Shown: piece by piece, positions 34,806 to 43,442 of the stretch | How the letters are laid out: each line of letters starts with the position of its first letter | How positions within the stretch are numbered: position 1 is the first letter of the stretch | The notes under the pieces: generated by a model | The model's database searches: none | Told to the model about the DNA's origin: nothing | The model's input: the letters and a program-made list of their open reading frames with translations, nothing else | DNA from: Gemmataceae bacterium | Lineage (GTDB): Bacteria; Planctomycetota; Planctomycetia; Gemmatales; Gemmataceae | Direction: 5' to 3' | Length of the DNA: 60,786 nt | Assembly (NCBI GenBank): GCA_009691845.1 | Contig: SIAJ01000024.1 | Span: 1-60,786, forward strand | Position numbers and translations under genes: made by a program

Positions 34806-35912
34806 ATGTCCGATGCACGTCTCCGTCATGCCATTGCTTTTGAAGCGGCTCGTTTGATGTACGATCGTGTGGAGTCCGAGTACTTCACTGCCAAACGCAA
34901 GGCCGCCAAACGTCTCTGTCGCGGGGAGTTCAAACCCGCCGACCTCCCGTCAAACTCCGAGATTCGCGAACTCGTCCAGTCGTTCGCCCGCGTTCACGAA
35001 GGCGAAACACGCACCGCCAACTTGAAGGCCATGCGTCTTGAAGCACTCAAGCTCATGCGGCTTCTCTTGCGCTTTCGGCCCCGGCTGATCGGCAGCGTGA
35101 TGACCGGCCACGTTCGCAAAGGTTCCGATATCGACATCCACGTCTTCTGCGATGGCGTCGAGTTGATCGAGTGCCTGCTTGAAAACGAAGGCTACCAGTT
35201 CGATGTCGAACGCAAACAAGTGACCAAGCACGGGGAATCGCGGGTGTTCACGCACATTCACGTGCAGGACCGCTTCAACTTCGAGCTGACCGTGTATGCC
35301 GAGGACAAGGCACACTTCGTCTTCAAGAGTTCGATTACCGGAAAAGCGATCGAGCGGGCGTCGATCCGCGAGTTGGAAGAACTCATTGAGCGTGAATACC
35401 CGGACCTGAATCTCGATGAATCGCTTGATGAACTAGATGAGCAGATCGATCCGTACCAGATGTTTCAACTCTTGCTGACTCCGCTCGACAAGGTGAAGCA
35501 ATCGGCCAAGTACCATCCGGAAGGGGATGTTCTGTACCATTTGCTTCAAGTCTTCAAGCTGGCGAAAGAGGCCCGGCCATACGACGAAGAGTTCTTGCAA
35601 GCAGCTTTACTTCACGATATCGGTAAGGGCCTCGATCCGTTCGACCACGTCGGAGCAGCACTCGAAGCTCTAGATGGGCTGATCACGGAACGCACGCAGT
35701 TTCTGATCGAGAATCATATGCTGGCTCAGGAATTGAAAGCAGGCACGCTCGGCCATCGCCAGCGAACCCGGCTGGAGGCCTCGCCCGATTTCGAAGACTT
35801 GATGTTGTTGCGGGAACTGGACAACGCGGGCCGAGAGCAAGGCGTCACCGTCGGCACCGTGGACGAGGCGGTCGATTACCTGCGCGAGTTGAGCGAAGCC
35901 AATGGCGAATAG
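34806..35912 (+). CDS. nucleotidyltransferase and HD domain protein
   Basis: 368 residues from ATG at 34806 (ATG at 34776 also open; neither has a clear ribosome site). An N-terminal helical part is followed by a nucleotidyltransferase core: G-S-V-M-T-G-H-V-R-K-G-S-D-I-D-I-H-V-F, the G-S-x-x-x-G plus D-x-D signature, around residue 90. An HD domain follows at about 230-330, with A-A-L-L-H-D-I-G-K-G and F-D-H-V-G-A-A. The order resembles tRNA nucleotidyltransferases and GlnD, but the protein is shorter and lacks ACT domains. It could modify a tRNA or a protein. The substrate is unknown. Confidence 0.75.
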   Translation: MSDARLRHAIAFEAARLMYDRVESEYFTAKRKAAKRLCRGEFKPADLPSNSEIRELVQSFARVHEGETRTANLKAMRLEALKLMRLLLRFRPRLIGSVMTGHVRKGSDIDIHVFCDGVELIECLLENEGYQFDVERKQVTKHGESRVFTHIHVQDRFNFELTVYAEDKAHFVFKSSITGKAIERASIRELEELIEREYPDLNLDESLDELDEQIDPYQMFQLLLTPLDKVKQSAKYHPEGDVLYHLLQVFKLAKEARPYDEEFLQAALLHDIGKGLDPFDHVGAALEALDGLITERTQFLIENHMLAQELKAGTLGHRQRTRLEASPDFEDLMLLRELDNAGREQGVTVGTVDEAVDYLRELSEANGE

Positions 35913-35929
35913 GAGGCCCGGAGCCCGCT

Positions 35930-37630
35930 TCATTCGAACGCGACTTTCTGCAACCGCTTCAACTCGGCCTCGATGTTCGTACCTTCGTAGAAGCTTAGCC
36001 AGCCACGAACTTTCTTGGTCTCTCCTGGCGGACAGTCGGGAACCTTCGGGTCGCTGTGAATGCAGGGGCAAGGCGGGTTCGCCCAGGCCCGGCCACATTC
36101 CTCCCAGCCTGTGATGATCCAGCGCTTGCCGGTCTTGTCTCGACAGGCCGCGAACGGTTTCGCCAACACTTTGTTCTCGTTCGTTCGCGAATCGAAGCCG
36201 GCCAGGTCCTTTAGCATCACGCACATTTGCACGTTCAGGCCCGTGAGTTTTTCGGCGGAGTCGTTCTTGATCGAGAATTCCATGCGAACGCCGGCCTTGT
36301 TCGATTGGACTGAGGTGGCGAATGTGACCTTGTTTGGCAGCTTTCGTTCAACGACGAGTGTTCCGTCGGTTTTGCGAGTCCATTCAAGCGGTTCCAGGCG
36401 AACGTTTGTCCTGTCCCAAATCGTCGGCACATGCGTATGGGCAAGGTAGAGCAACTCGCGTTTGCCGCCGGGCTCAAACCAAATTGCTTCGGGGACATCG
36501 GCGACCGCGTAGCCGCCATCGGCCCAAGGTGGGAACACGCTGACTTTGGTTTCACGTTGCGGACGAATCATGCCGTCGCGAAAACCGATGCGCGGATGCC
36601 GGCCGCCGGGGTATGGCATCACCATGAGTTCGTCGGCATTCACACGACCCAGCACGATCTTGAGCCGTTTGATCTCGGCTCCCAGTTGCTCGCTCGTGAG
36701 GCCGAGTGCTGCTGCCATCTCCTCTTGAGAGAAGCGATGTGCGGCCATGTTGACAAGCCAGGCTCGCAAGTCCTCGTCGTTCTTGGCTGGACGTCCGTTG
36801 TTGGCCTCGATCCCCTTCTCGACAAGTTTCTTGCGATCTTCAATCACACCCCACGCATCATTGGGTGCAACTTCGGGATCGACGAACCTCGCCAAATCGC
36901 GCAGGGCGATGACCGTGTACTTCTCATCCGCGAGGTACTTGAGATAACCCTCGAACTGTTCCCTGGACGTGGTAACCCAATCGTGGGCGGTGTCAGGCAC
37001 ACCATGAAATTGCAGGACCGCGATCTTGCCGTGCTTGGCTTGTGCGACGGCTTTTTTCAAATCGTCGAGCGTCCAGCCGGGACGAGCATCGCCGGCCGAC
37101 GGCACGAGTAACGGATGATCGAGACCGGGTTCGTACGCGAAGCCCCGGCCATCCTTGTACGGATACTCCGGGCTGCCGCCGCGACGGGCGAACTTGATGC
37201 CGAGATCCTTCAGCACCGGCAGGCCTTCCTTCGCAATGGCATTCCCTGGATAGCCAAAGCTAGTCGGTTGCGGGATGCCGTGCTCCTTGCAACGGGCGTT
37301 GATGGCTTTCAGTTGTTCCGGGACCTCGCGAATCGTGCCTGTGGTCACGCCCTTGTGGTCGCGAGTGTGGTTGCCGATCTCGAAACCATCGTCGTGCAGT
37401 TGCTTGATCTCATCCCAGGACATGTAGTCCTTCTTGTTAGTCACGAAGTCGAAGCCTTCGGTCACGAAGAACGTCGCCCCGAACTTATGCTTCTTCAGGA
37501 GAGGTCGAGCGATCGTGAAGTGCGACTTGGACGAATCGTCGAACGTGAGGACGACAAGCTTGTCGGGGATTGGTTCGAGGGCGAATGCGGAGGTGGCAGC
37601 GATGAGGAGGAATGCGATTCGCGGAGTCAT
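35930..37630 (-). CDS. secreted polysaccharide deacetylase family protein with extra C-terminal domain
   Basis: 566 residues with a signal peptide (1-18). The NodB-type domain runs about 22-240. Its first metal motif is L-T-F-D-D-S-S-K (T-F-D-D) and the second is N-H-T-R-D-H (H-x-x-x-D-H), so a metal-dependent deacetylase of chitin, peptidoglycan or xylan type is likely. Residues about 330-566 form an additional domain with many short strands (V-T-F-A-T-S, then R-M-E-F-S-I-K-N), possibly a binding or structural unit that I cannot name. The family removes acetyl groups outside the cell. The leader contains an inverted repeat ending 14 nt from the start. Confidence 0.85.
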   Translation of the reverse strand: MTPRIAFLLIAATSAFALEPIPDKLVVLTFDDSSKSHFTIARPLLKKHKFGATFFVTEGFDFVTNKKDYMSWDEIKQLHDDGFEIGNHTRDHKGVTTGTIREVPEQLKAINARCKEHGIPQPTSFGYPGNAIAKEGLPVLKDLGIKFARRGGSPEYPYKDGRGFAYEPGLDHPLLVPSAGDARPGWTLDDLKKAVAQAKHGKIAVLQFHGVPDTAHDWVTTSREQFEGYLKYLADEKYTVIALRDLARFVDPEVAPNDAWGVIEDRKKLVEKGIEANNGRPAKNDEDLRAWLVNMAAHRFSQEEMAAALGLTSEQLGAEIKRLKIVLGRVNADELMVMPYPGGRHPRIGFRDGMIRPQRETKVSVFPPWADGGYAVADVPEAIWFEPGGKRELLYLAHTHVPTIWDRTNVRLEPLEWTRKTDGTLVVERKLPNKVTFATSVQSNKAGVRMEFSIKNDSAEKLTGLNVQMCVMLKDLAGFDSRTNENKVLAKPFAACRDKTGKRWIITGWEECGRAWANPPCPCIHSDPKVPDCPPGETKKVRGWLSFYEGTNIEAELKRLQKVAFE

Positions 37631-37643
37631 GTTTATCTCGATT

Positions 37644-37719
37644 GTTTAGCGTTCGAGCGGACGGCTCGAACAAATACGCCGCCTGCAATCCGTTCGAGCC
37701 ACTGGCCCGAACGCTAAAC
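37644..37719. repeat. inverted repeat in the deacetylase leader
   Basis: Arms 37644-37671 and 37692-37719 are complementary at 23 of 28 positions. It begins 14 nt upstream of the deacetylase ATG and ends 13 nt before the stop of the ftr gene on the same strand. It could end the ftr transcript or modulate access to the deacetylase ribosome site. Confidence 0.7.
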
Positions 37720-37731
37720 GAACCGCAGCGT

Positions 37732-38658
37732 TCATGCTGGCTGCTTCTCTGGGTGCAAATACACAAAACTCTTCCCCAACTTGCCGCCGTAGTTGCCCGC
37801 TGAAATCTTGTGCAAGCCTGGTGTATCGACCGCTGCCGCTATCGCGGCCTGGGTCGCCCGCACGATCGTCGGCAGATCGCGACCGTTGATAATGATCTCT
37901 TGCACCGAAACTACGCCGGTCGGCAAACGCGATTTCTCGCCGAGCTTTTCGCGAAGTGTCGGACAAAACTCCGCGTAGGTGCTGGCAATGCTGAATTTGT
38001 AACGGCTGCCGGCTTTCGATCCGCTCGAAGCGACGCCGCCAGGAAAGGGCAAGCAAACGCCCGGCGTTTGCGACGCTGCTATTGCTGCGCGATCCGCTGC
38101 TTCGAGTGCCCCGTCCTCGGTTGAGCCGAAAAACCAGAGATTGCCGCCCATCAGGCCATCGCGATAACCAACGCGGCGTTCGATAAAGAACTCGCCGGAG
38201 AGAATTGGCACCACCCAGCCCTTGCGGCCAAATCGCTCATCGCGGAACTGATGGCCGTCGCCGAAGAACGCGACCTTACGGCCCAGTTTGAAGAAGGTTT
38301 CGCTCTCGGTTTGAACATTGAAACACGCCGTTGTCGGGCAAGTTAGCACATTCTGACTGACTCGCACTAGCAAGGCTCGATCGAGAGCCTCGACGCGATC
38401 CTTACGAAATCTTGGCAGGTGAAACTGAACAAGTGCACCCGGTCGGCCATCGGGGGTTGCGAACGATTCATCGCCTCCGGGACCCACGAAGCGATCGAGG
38501 CCCGCCTCGCAATCGCACAAGATCGTTGAAGAGGCATTTCCGGTTGCCGCGTTCACGGCTTCGGTAAGCCAACGCCGATCTCGTGCCGTGATAAGGACTT
38601 CCGCATACAGGCTGCGAAAGGCTTCGGCATAGGTGTCGTCGATCTCGGCGCGAGGCAT
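37732..38658 (-). CDS. ftr: formylmethanofuran-tetrahydromethanopterin formyltransferase
   Basis: 308 residues from ATG at 38658 with AAGGA upstream; relatives have about 300. The enzyme (Ftr, in methylotrophic bacteria FhcD) moves a formyl group between methanofuran and tetrahydromethanopterin. Family landmarks read straight through: I-D-D-T-Y-A-E-A-F, V-L-I-T-A, C-x-x-E-A-G-L-D, T-P-D-G-R-P-G, F-F-G-D-G-x-Q, M-G-G-N, P-F-P-G-G-V-A-S-S-G-S-K-A-G-S, and I-S-A-G-N-Y-G-G-K-L-G. It is cytoplasmic. No other C1-pathway gene is in this window. Planctomycetes are known to carry H4MPT-linked C1 genes, so vertical inheritance is likely. Its role may be formaldehyde oxidation. Confidence 0.93.
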   Translation of the reverse strand: MPRAEIDDTYAEAFRSLYAEVLITARDRRWLTEAVNAATGNASSTILCDCEAGLDRFVGPGGDESFATPDGRPGALVQFHLPRFRKDRVEALDRALLVRVSQNVLTCPTTACFNVQTESETFFKLGRKVAFFGDGHQFRDERFGRKGWVVPILSGEFFIERRVGYRDGLMGGNLWFFGSTEDGALEAADRAAIAASQTPGVCLPFPGGVASSGSKAGSRYKFSIASTYAEFCPTLREKLGEKSRLPTGVVSVQEIIINGRDLPTIVRATQAAIAAAVDTPGLHKISAGNYGGKLGKSFVYLHPEKQPA

Positions 38659-38798
38659 GGCAATTTCCTTCGATTTCTTTCGCCCAAGTGGTCCCAATTC
38701 AAAATATGCGCTTTCAGCAAACGAATTCCCTTTTGTTGAACGCAAGCCGACCTGTGAACCGGCTGCGTCGAGATAAACCCCCCGCCGGAGGATCATTC

Positions 38799-39587
38799 AT
38801 GTTCAAGAAAATCGCTATCGTCGGCGCGGCCGGGCTGCTCACTGCCGCCGTGCTCACCCAGACGAGTTTTGGTACCTATCTGCGAGCCAAGGTGTGCAAG
38901 GTGGACGACCACTTCGCATCCAAGATCTCGGCCGATGAAGAAATCCGCAGCATCAAGAGTGAAGTTGTGAACCTCGATAAGGATATCGACAAAGCACGTT
39001 CTTCCGTCGCCGAAGAGCGAGTGGAAGCCAAGTTCTTGAAGGCCCGCGCCGAAGAGAAGCGAGTTCTTGCTGAGCAAACTCGTACAGCTGTCGAAAAACG
39101 TGGTGCGCTGATGAAGGAAGCCTCGGCCACCAAGCTCGTCAAGTGGGATGGCCGCGGCGAGGTTAGCTACGACAAGGCCAAGGAATTGCTCCAGGCCCAG
39201 GTGATCGCCTGCAGGAACGTCGAGAACGATCTGAAGTCCACCGAGAAGATGTTCGCCGTTCGCGAACGGACCCGCGATCTGGCCGAGCAGCATCTTCAAG
39301 CTCTGATTTCGCAGAAGTCCGAGCTGGAAGCGGCGGTTGTCGAGCTGGAAGCCGACATCAAGCTCGCCAAGATCGAACAGGTGCAGAGCAAATACCAGAA
39401 CGACGGCACCCGCATGGCCGAGGTGAAGGACTCGCTCGCCAAGCTCCGGCTACGCATCGAAGTGCAACGCGAGAAGCTTGCACTCTCCAAGCAGTACGAT
39501 CGATCGTCCGTCGAGAACAAATCGGTCGAGGAGATCTTGGCCGAACTTGACTCGAAGGACAAGACGCTCGAGATTAGCCGGAAGTAA
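38799..39587 (+). CDS. periplasmic coiled-coil protein of unknown function
   Basis: 262 residues from ATG at 38799, with GGAGG upstream. A single N-terminal hydrophobic segment (5-22) acts as a signal or anchor. Residues about 45-260 are almost wholly helical and charged, with heptad patterns (I-R-S-I-K-S-E-V-V-N-L-D-K-D-I-D, then L-A-E-Q-H-L-Q-A-L). It resembles planctomycete envelope coiled-coil proteins of unknown role. It is divergent from ftr (140 bases between the starts) and precedes the FHA gene at 39785, with a palindrome between them. Confidence 0.75.
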   Translation: MFKKIAIVGAAGLLTAAVLTQTSFGTYLRAKVCKVDDHFASKISADEEIRSIKSEVVNLDKDIDKARSSVAEERVEAKFLKARAEEKRVLAEQTRTAVEKRGALMKEASATKLVKWDGRGEVSYDKAKELLQAQVIACRNVENDLKSTEKMFAVRERTRDLAEQHLQALISQKSELEAAVVELEADIKLAKIEQVQSKYQNDGTRMAEVKDSLAKLRLRIEVQREKLALSKQYDRSSVENKSVEEILAELDSKDKTLEISRK

Positions 39588-39701
39588 TCTCGACGCCTTG
39601 GTCCATGAATCCAGTGGCGGTCGGGGGAATGACGAAAGTCTTCTACCCGGCCGCCTTGTGTTTTTGGGTGGGGCGTGTTCAATAGGAGTAATGCGAAACG
39701 A

Positions 39702-39770
39702 AAAATGATAAATGCGAAATGAGAAGGTGCTACTGGGTGTCTTCATTTTGCATTTCGCATCCATCATTTT
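39702..39770. repeat. inverted repeat upstream of FHA gene
   Basis: AAAATGATAAATGCGAAATG (39702-39721) pairs with the arm 39751-39770 at 18 of 20 positions. It ends 15 nt before the next start codon, so it probably lies in that gene's leader or ends the upstream transcript. It is AT-rich, unlike its surroundings, which suggests an inserted element. Confidence 0.75.
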
Positions 39771-39784
39771 GGCACGAGAGAGCC

Positions 39785-41158
39785 ATGCGTGAACCAGCGT
39801 GGATGGTGAAGTACCAAGCACGGGAGGCCCTCAAGCACGGCCGGCCTGAGGAGGCTCATCGTTTGCTGGATGCCATGGTTGCCGTCGGCGACCGCAAGGC
39901 CTGGGCCTTGCGTGGTGAGGTCATTCGGGGCTACGTGGACCGTGCCGAACGAGCCCTTAGACACGACGACATCGAGGCGGCGTGGAAGGATCTCAATCGC
40001 GTTTCCCCGCTCGCCACCCCCGTCGATCCGGGTGTTTCGCAGCTGAAGGAAGTCCTGGTTCGCCTGGCTCTCGCCGAGATTCGAGCGATGCTGGAGGCGG
40101 GCAAGCCCTTGCAAGCCCTGGAAGCCATCGGCCGCCTGCGCGAACGTCCTTCCGACCCACCTGCCTTGCCTGCACTTGAAGAGGCGGCCCGTCACTGGCA
40201 ATCCGCCATCGATCATTCCGATCGCGGTGAGTTCGAGCAAGCCCGCCCGTCCCTGGCCCGAGTTCGGCCCCAAATGGGAGCCCGGACAACCGGCCTCGAT
40301 CGTTACGAAGAGCAGGTGAACGTCCGCGACGATCGCTTCCGCACGTCCTGGCCTCGATTGCAGGAAGCGGCGGCCGGATCGGACTGGCGAGAAATGCTCC
40401 GCTGTGCCGACGAGGTTATCGCGGTGGCACCGCGTCACAGGGAAGCCCAACAAGCCCGCAATCGGGCCTGGCAGGTGCTTCAGCCGGAAGCCGTCAAGCC
40501 GACGCCCAATCTTTCCGACACGGTGTCGGCTACTCACTCCCCGATGACCGAGAGTCCGGAGTCCCCACTCGCGTTGCCGAAGCGATTCTTTCTGTGGATC
40601 GATGGCGTCGGGGCGTATTTGGTTTGCCTCAGCAATCGCATCTCCATTGGTCAGGCCACGGGCGAAGGCCCCGTCGATGTGCCGTTATTCGCCGATGTTT
40701 CCCGCATTCATGCGGCACTGACACGCGATAGCGAGTGCTACCTGCTCGAAGCGAGCAAGGCCGTGTCGCTGAATGGACACGTGGCCGAGAAAGCGGTGCT
40801 GCAAAACGGCGACCGCATCACGCTCGGCAACTCGTGCCAGATGAAGTTTGAGTTGCCAGTTCCCGGCGGCCTGTCGGCACGCCTGTCGCTTTCAGGCGGA
40901 CGCCGATTGCCCATGGCCGTCGATGGCGTGTTGCTGATGGCCGACATGCTCGTCCTGGGAAGCGGGGAGAAGGTGCATGTTCATATTCCCGAACTCGAAA
41001 AGCCGGTTTACCTCATCCGCCAGAAGGACCAACTTTTCATCAAATGGGACGGCGAATTCCGCATCGAAGGCACGAAGCACGAAGGTCGATCGCCGCTGCC
41101 CCGTGCGGGGACGGTGATCGCGGATCCATTCACGTTTGCGGTGGAGCCGGTGAAGTGA
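39785..41158 (+). CDS. helical repeat and FHA domain protein
   Basis: 457 residues from ATG at 39785. Residues 1-235 are helical, with TPR-like pairs (A-R-E-A-L-K-H-G-R-P-E-E-A-H-R-L-L-D-A, then E-A-A-W-K-D-L-N-R-V-S-P). A Pro/Ser-rich linker leads to an FHA domain at about 277-355 (S306-R-I-H309, L-N-G-H, N-G-D-R-I-T-L-G). The usual G-R of the first FHA loop is G-Q here (I-G-Q, 288-290), which may weaken phosphothreonine binding. A further beta domain follows to the end. No signal peptide is seen, so it is cytoplasmic. Likely a scaffold in Ser/Thr phosphorylation signalling. Confidence 0.8.
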   Translation: MREPAWMVKYQAREALKHGRPEEAHRLLDAMVAVGDRKAWALRGEVIRGYVDRAERALRHDDIEAAWKDLNRVSPLATPVDPGVSQLKEVLVRLALAEIRAMLEAGKPLQALEAIGRLRERPSDPPALPALEEAARHWQSAIDHSDRGEFEQARPSLARVRPQMGARTTGLDRYEEQVNVRDDRFRTSWPRLQEAAAGSDWREMLRCADEVIAVAPRHREAQQARNRAWQVLQPEAVKPTPNLSDTVSATHSPMTESPESPLALPKRFFLWIDGVGAYLVCLSNRISIGQATGEGPVDVPLFADVSRIHAALTRDSECYLLEASKAVSLNGHVAEKAVLQNGDRITLGNSCQMKFELPVPGGLSARLSLSGGRRLPMAVDGVLLMADMLVLGSGEKVHVHIPELEKPVYLIRQKDQLFIKWDGEFRIEGTKHEGRSPLPRAGTVIADPFTFAVEPVK

Positions 41159-41335
41159 GACTCGGCGTCGGCAATCCGATACTCACAAAATCGACCAACT
41201 AACGCCCCGCCGCTCGCCAATCTTTTTCAACACTTCCACTTTCTCCTTGTACCAAGCCGGAACCCGGCTAAGCTGGTTTGAAGCGGGAGACTCTTCGGCC
41301 AACTCTCTGGCTCGGCTCGTGCGGAGTACTCGGAC

Positions 41336-42751
41336 ATGTCTATCGGCGTTCACTGCGGCGAGTGTGGGAAGACGTACCAGGTTCCTGAAGAGAAGGCTGG
41401 CCTCAAGGGCCGCTGTCCGAAGGGGCACGCGATCTTCGTGCCGGCCATCGCTCAGGCCGAGGAAGCACCTGAGAACGAGTTCTCCTTTGATGAGGAGTCT
41501 CCGCCCGCTGGTCGCCGCGAGCAACCTTCCCCCAAGAAGCAGAGCCCCAAGGACGATCGGCGTTCTCGTGAGCGCGATGACGAGGAGTCGGGCGAGCTCG
41601 AATTCCCCAGCAGGGACGAGGCTTCGCCACCCAAGAAAAAATCCAGGCAGCGCGACGATCGCGCCCCGACGGAGAGGCGAGTCGAACCCGAACGAGCGGA
41701 GACCAACGCGTTTGATTTCCCCACTGGGAAGCTGGAGTCCGATCGAGACGACGAGGAAGAAGTGGAGCCCGCACCCAAGAAAGCCAATCGAAAACCGGAA
41801 CGCAAGCCCGCACCTGCCGCGGCGCAGGACGCGTTTGCTTTCCCGACCGAGTCCAAGGTCAAGACCAAGAACGACGACGAGGAGAAACCAGCACCCAAGG
41901 CGTCGTCTCGTTACGGAAGCGATACTCGCAAGAAAGAAAAAGCATCGGGTGGCAAGACGATGTTGCCACTGATCATTGGCGGGGTGCTCGCGATGGTTGG
42001 CATTGGTGGCGGCGTGGCAGCCTTTCTGATGGGCCGTTCGCAGGTCAACCCGCTCAAGGAAGAGATCGCAACTTTGACCAAGCGGGCCGAGAATGCGGAA
42101 ACGCAGGCGAAAGCTGTGGCGGAAGGCAAGGCTTTCGCGGAATTGAGCCTGGACGAATACAAGAAAAAGCCGCCGCAGAAGGATCCGGCTTTGAAGGCGG
42201 CCTTTGACAAAGCGACGGCTGCCGAGAAGAAACTCGCCGAGGTCGAGCGCAAACTCGCGGCACTGGAGCCGGGTGGGAAGAACGATCCTGTGATGCCGAA
42301 GGGTAAGAACGATCCAGTGGTGCCAGGCAAGCCCGAGGCCGGGGCTCCCGTGGCTGGCAAGAATTGGACCCCCTCGGAATCCGTGATGTCGGACAATGTG
42401 GTCTTCAAGGCCGGCACTGCGATTTGGCTGTTCCCGAAAGAAGACGCAGTGGCAAAAGCCGTGAAAGGAACACTGCGGATCAAGTTCCGATGGCAATTGC
42501 GAACTGGACGGCGACTGCCGCCGGAAATCTTCCTGACATTGCTCTTTCAAGAAGCCGGTCAGGTCGTGAGCGTTCGGACGACCCCACTGGCGTTGACAGG
42601 AGCCGGGGGCGAAGCGGAAGCCGTTTTGGATGTCAAGACAATGAAGGGCGATGGAAAAATCTCGATCTGCCTCTCCGATGGAAAGATTGCTGACAATACG
42701 AAGAGCCCGGATATTTTCAGTTCGCTGATTACTCTGGATGTGCAGTACTGA
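41336..42751 (+). CDS. membrane protein with N-terminal zinc ribbon and repeated FxFP motifs
   Basis: 471 residues. The N-terminus is a zinc-ribbon-like motif: C7-G-E-C10, then C27-P-K-G-H31. Residues 40-205 are disordered and charged, and carry four spaced short motifs: E-F-S-F (48-51), E-L-E-F-P (87-91), A-F-D-F-P-T (125-130) and A-F-A-F-P-T (166-171). One membrane segment (209-232) is followed by a coiled coil (about 238-295) and an outside domain of about 120 residues with beta strands. The FxFP repeats may bind a partner. The function is unknown. It converges on nnrE, with the 3' ends overlapping by 23 nt. Confidence 0.75.
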   Translation: MSIGVHCGECGKTYQVPEEKAGLKGRCPKGHAIFVPAIAQAEEAPENEFSFDEESPPAGRREQPSPKKQSPKDDRRSRERDDEESGELEFPSRDEASPPKKKSRQRDDRAPTERRVEPERAETNAFDFPTGKLESDRDDEEEVEPAPKKANRKPERKPAPAAAQDAFAFPTESKVKTKNDDEEKPAPKASSRYGSDTRKKEKASGGKTMLPLIIGGVLAMVGIGGGVAAFLMGRSQVNPLKEEIATLTKRAENAETQAKAVAEGKAFAELSLDEYKKKPPQKDPALKAAFDKATAAEKKLAEVERKLAALEPGGKNDPVMPKGKNDPVVPGKPEAGAPVAGKNWTPSESVMSDNVVFKAGTAIWLFPKEDAVAKAVKGTLRIKFRWQLRTGRRLPPEIFLTLLFQEAGQVVSVRTTPLALTGAGGEAEAVLDVKTMKGDGKISICLSDGKIADNTKSPDIFSSLITLDVQY

Positions 42752-43442
42752 TCGTCTCGCACCGGAATTCGTCCACGAGTCGCTTCGGGGCACCGATGTC
42801 GATCACATGAACTGCGCCCAGCCATTCTGAAGACGCCGGGTTCACGAAGCCTTTCTTGTGCGTGACGAATGTGGCCGTGTGGGTCGCGCGGATGGTGGGA
42901 CCAAGTGGCGATCCGGTGTCGCAATCCAGCCCCGAAGGCAGATCAACCGCCAACACGGGCAGCTTGCGGGCATTCACGGCTGCGACTACTTCATCGAATG
43001 GCGATCCCAGTGCCCGCTTGAGTCCCGTGCCGAACAACGCATCGACGATCCAACCTTGAGCGCCCTCGATGATTCGCAGGGTTTCCACGTCCAGACTTCG
43101 GTCAACGGGGACGGTCCACAACGGACCGCACTTCTGCCAAATGATCGCATTCGTACGGGCATCCGGTGGAAGTTGTTCAATTGTGCCGAACAGGAGTGGA
43201 TCGACCTCGATGCCCATGTTTTGCAGATGTCGAGCTATAACGAAACCATCGCCGCCGTTGTTGCCTGGCCCGCAGAGAATGAGCACCTGACGACCTTCTG
43301 GGTTCAATCGAAGCAGCAACTCCGCAACTCCACGGCCGGCATTCTCCATGAGCACGATGCCGGGTACGCCGTACTCGTGAATTGTACGGCGATCAAGTTC
43401 ACGAGCCTGAGCTCGGGAGAGAGCGAAGGGAACGATTGTCAC
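42729..43442 (-). CDS. nnrE: NAD(P)H-hydrate epimerase
   Basis: 237 residues from GTG at 43442, overlapping the kdgK stop by 4 nt (GTGA). The enzyme interconverts the R and S forms of damaged, hydrated NAD(P)H so that a dehydratase can repair it. Landmarks of the YjeF N-terminal domain are [24 protein letters not shown], and [12 protein letters not shown]. Only the epimerase domain is present; the dehydratase (NnrD) is not fused and not in this window. The coupling to kdgK is probably incidental to function but implies shared expression. Confidence 0.93.
   Translation of the reverse strand: MTIVPFALSRAQARELDRRTIHEYGVPGIVLMENAGRGVAELLLRLNPEGRQVLILCGPGNNGGDGFVIARHLQNMGIEVDPLLFGTIEQLPPDARTNAIIWQKCGPLWTVPVDRSLDVETLRIIEGAQGWIVDALFGTGLKRALGSPFDEVVAAVNARKLPVLAVDLPSGLDCDTGSPLGPTIRATHTATFVTHKKGFVNPASSEWLGAVHVIDIGAPKRLVDEFRCETISTAHPE

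Noticed and set aside
41183..42793. Antisense open frame of 536 codons opposite the zinc-ribbon membrane protein gene
   Set aside because: Its product is a low-information Arg/Leu/Gly-rich sequence without domains. The plus-strand frame has a zinc ribbon, a membrane segment and a coiled coil. High GC at third positions keeps the opposite strand open.
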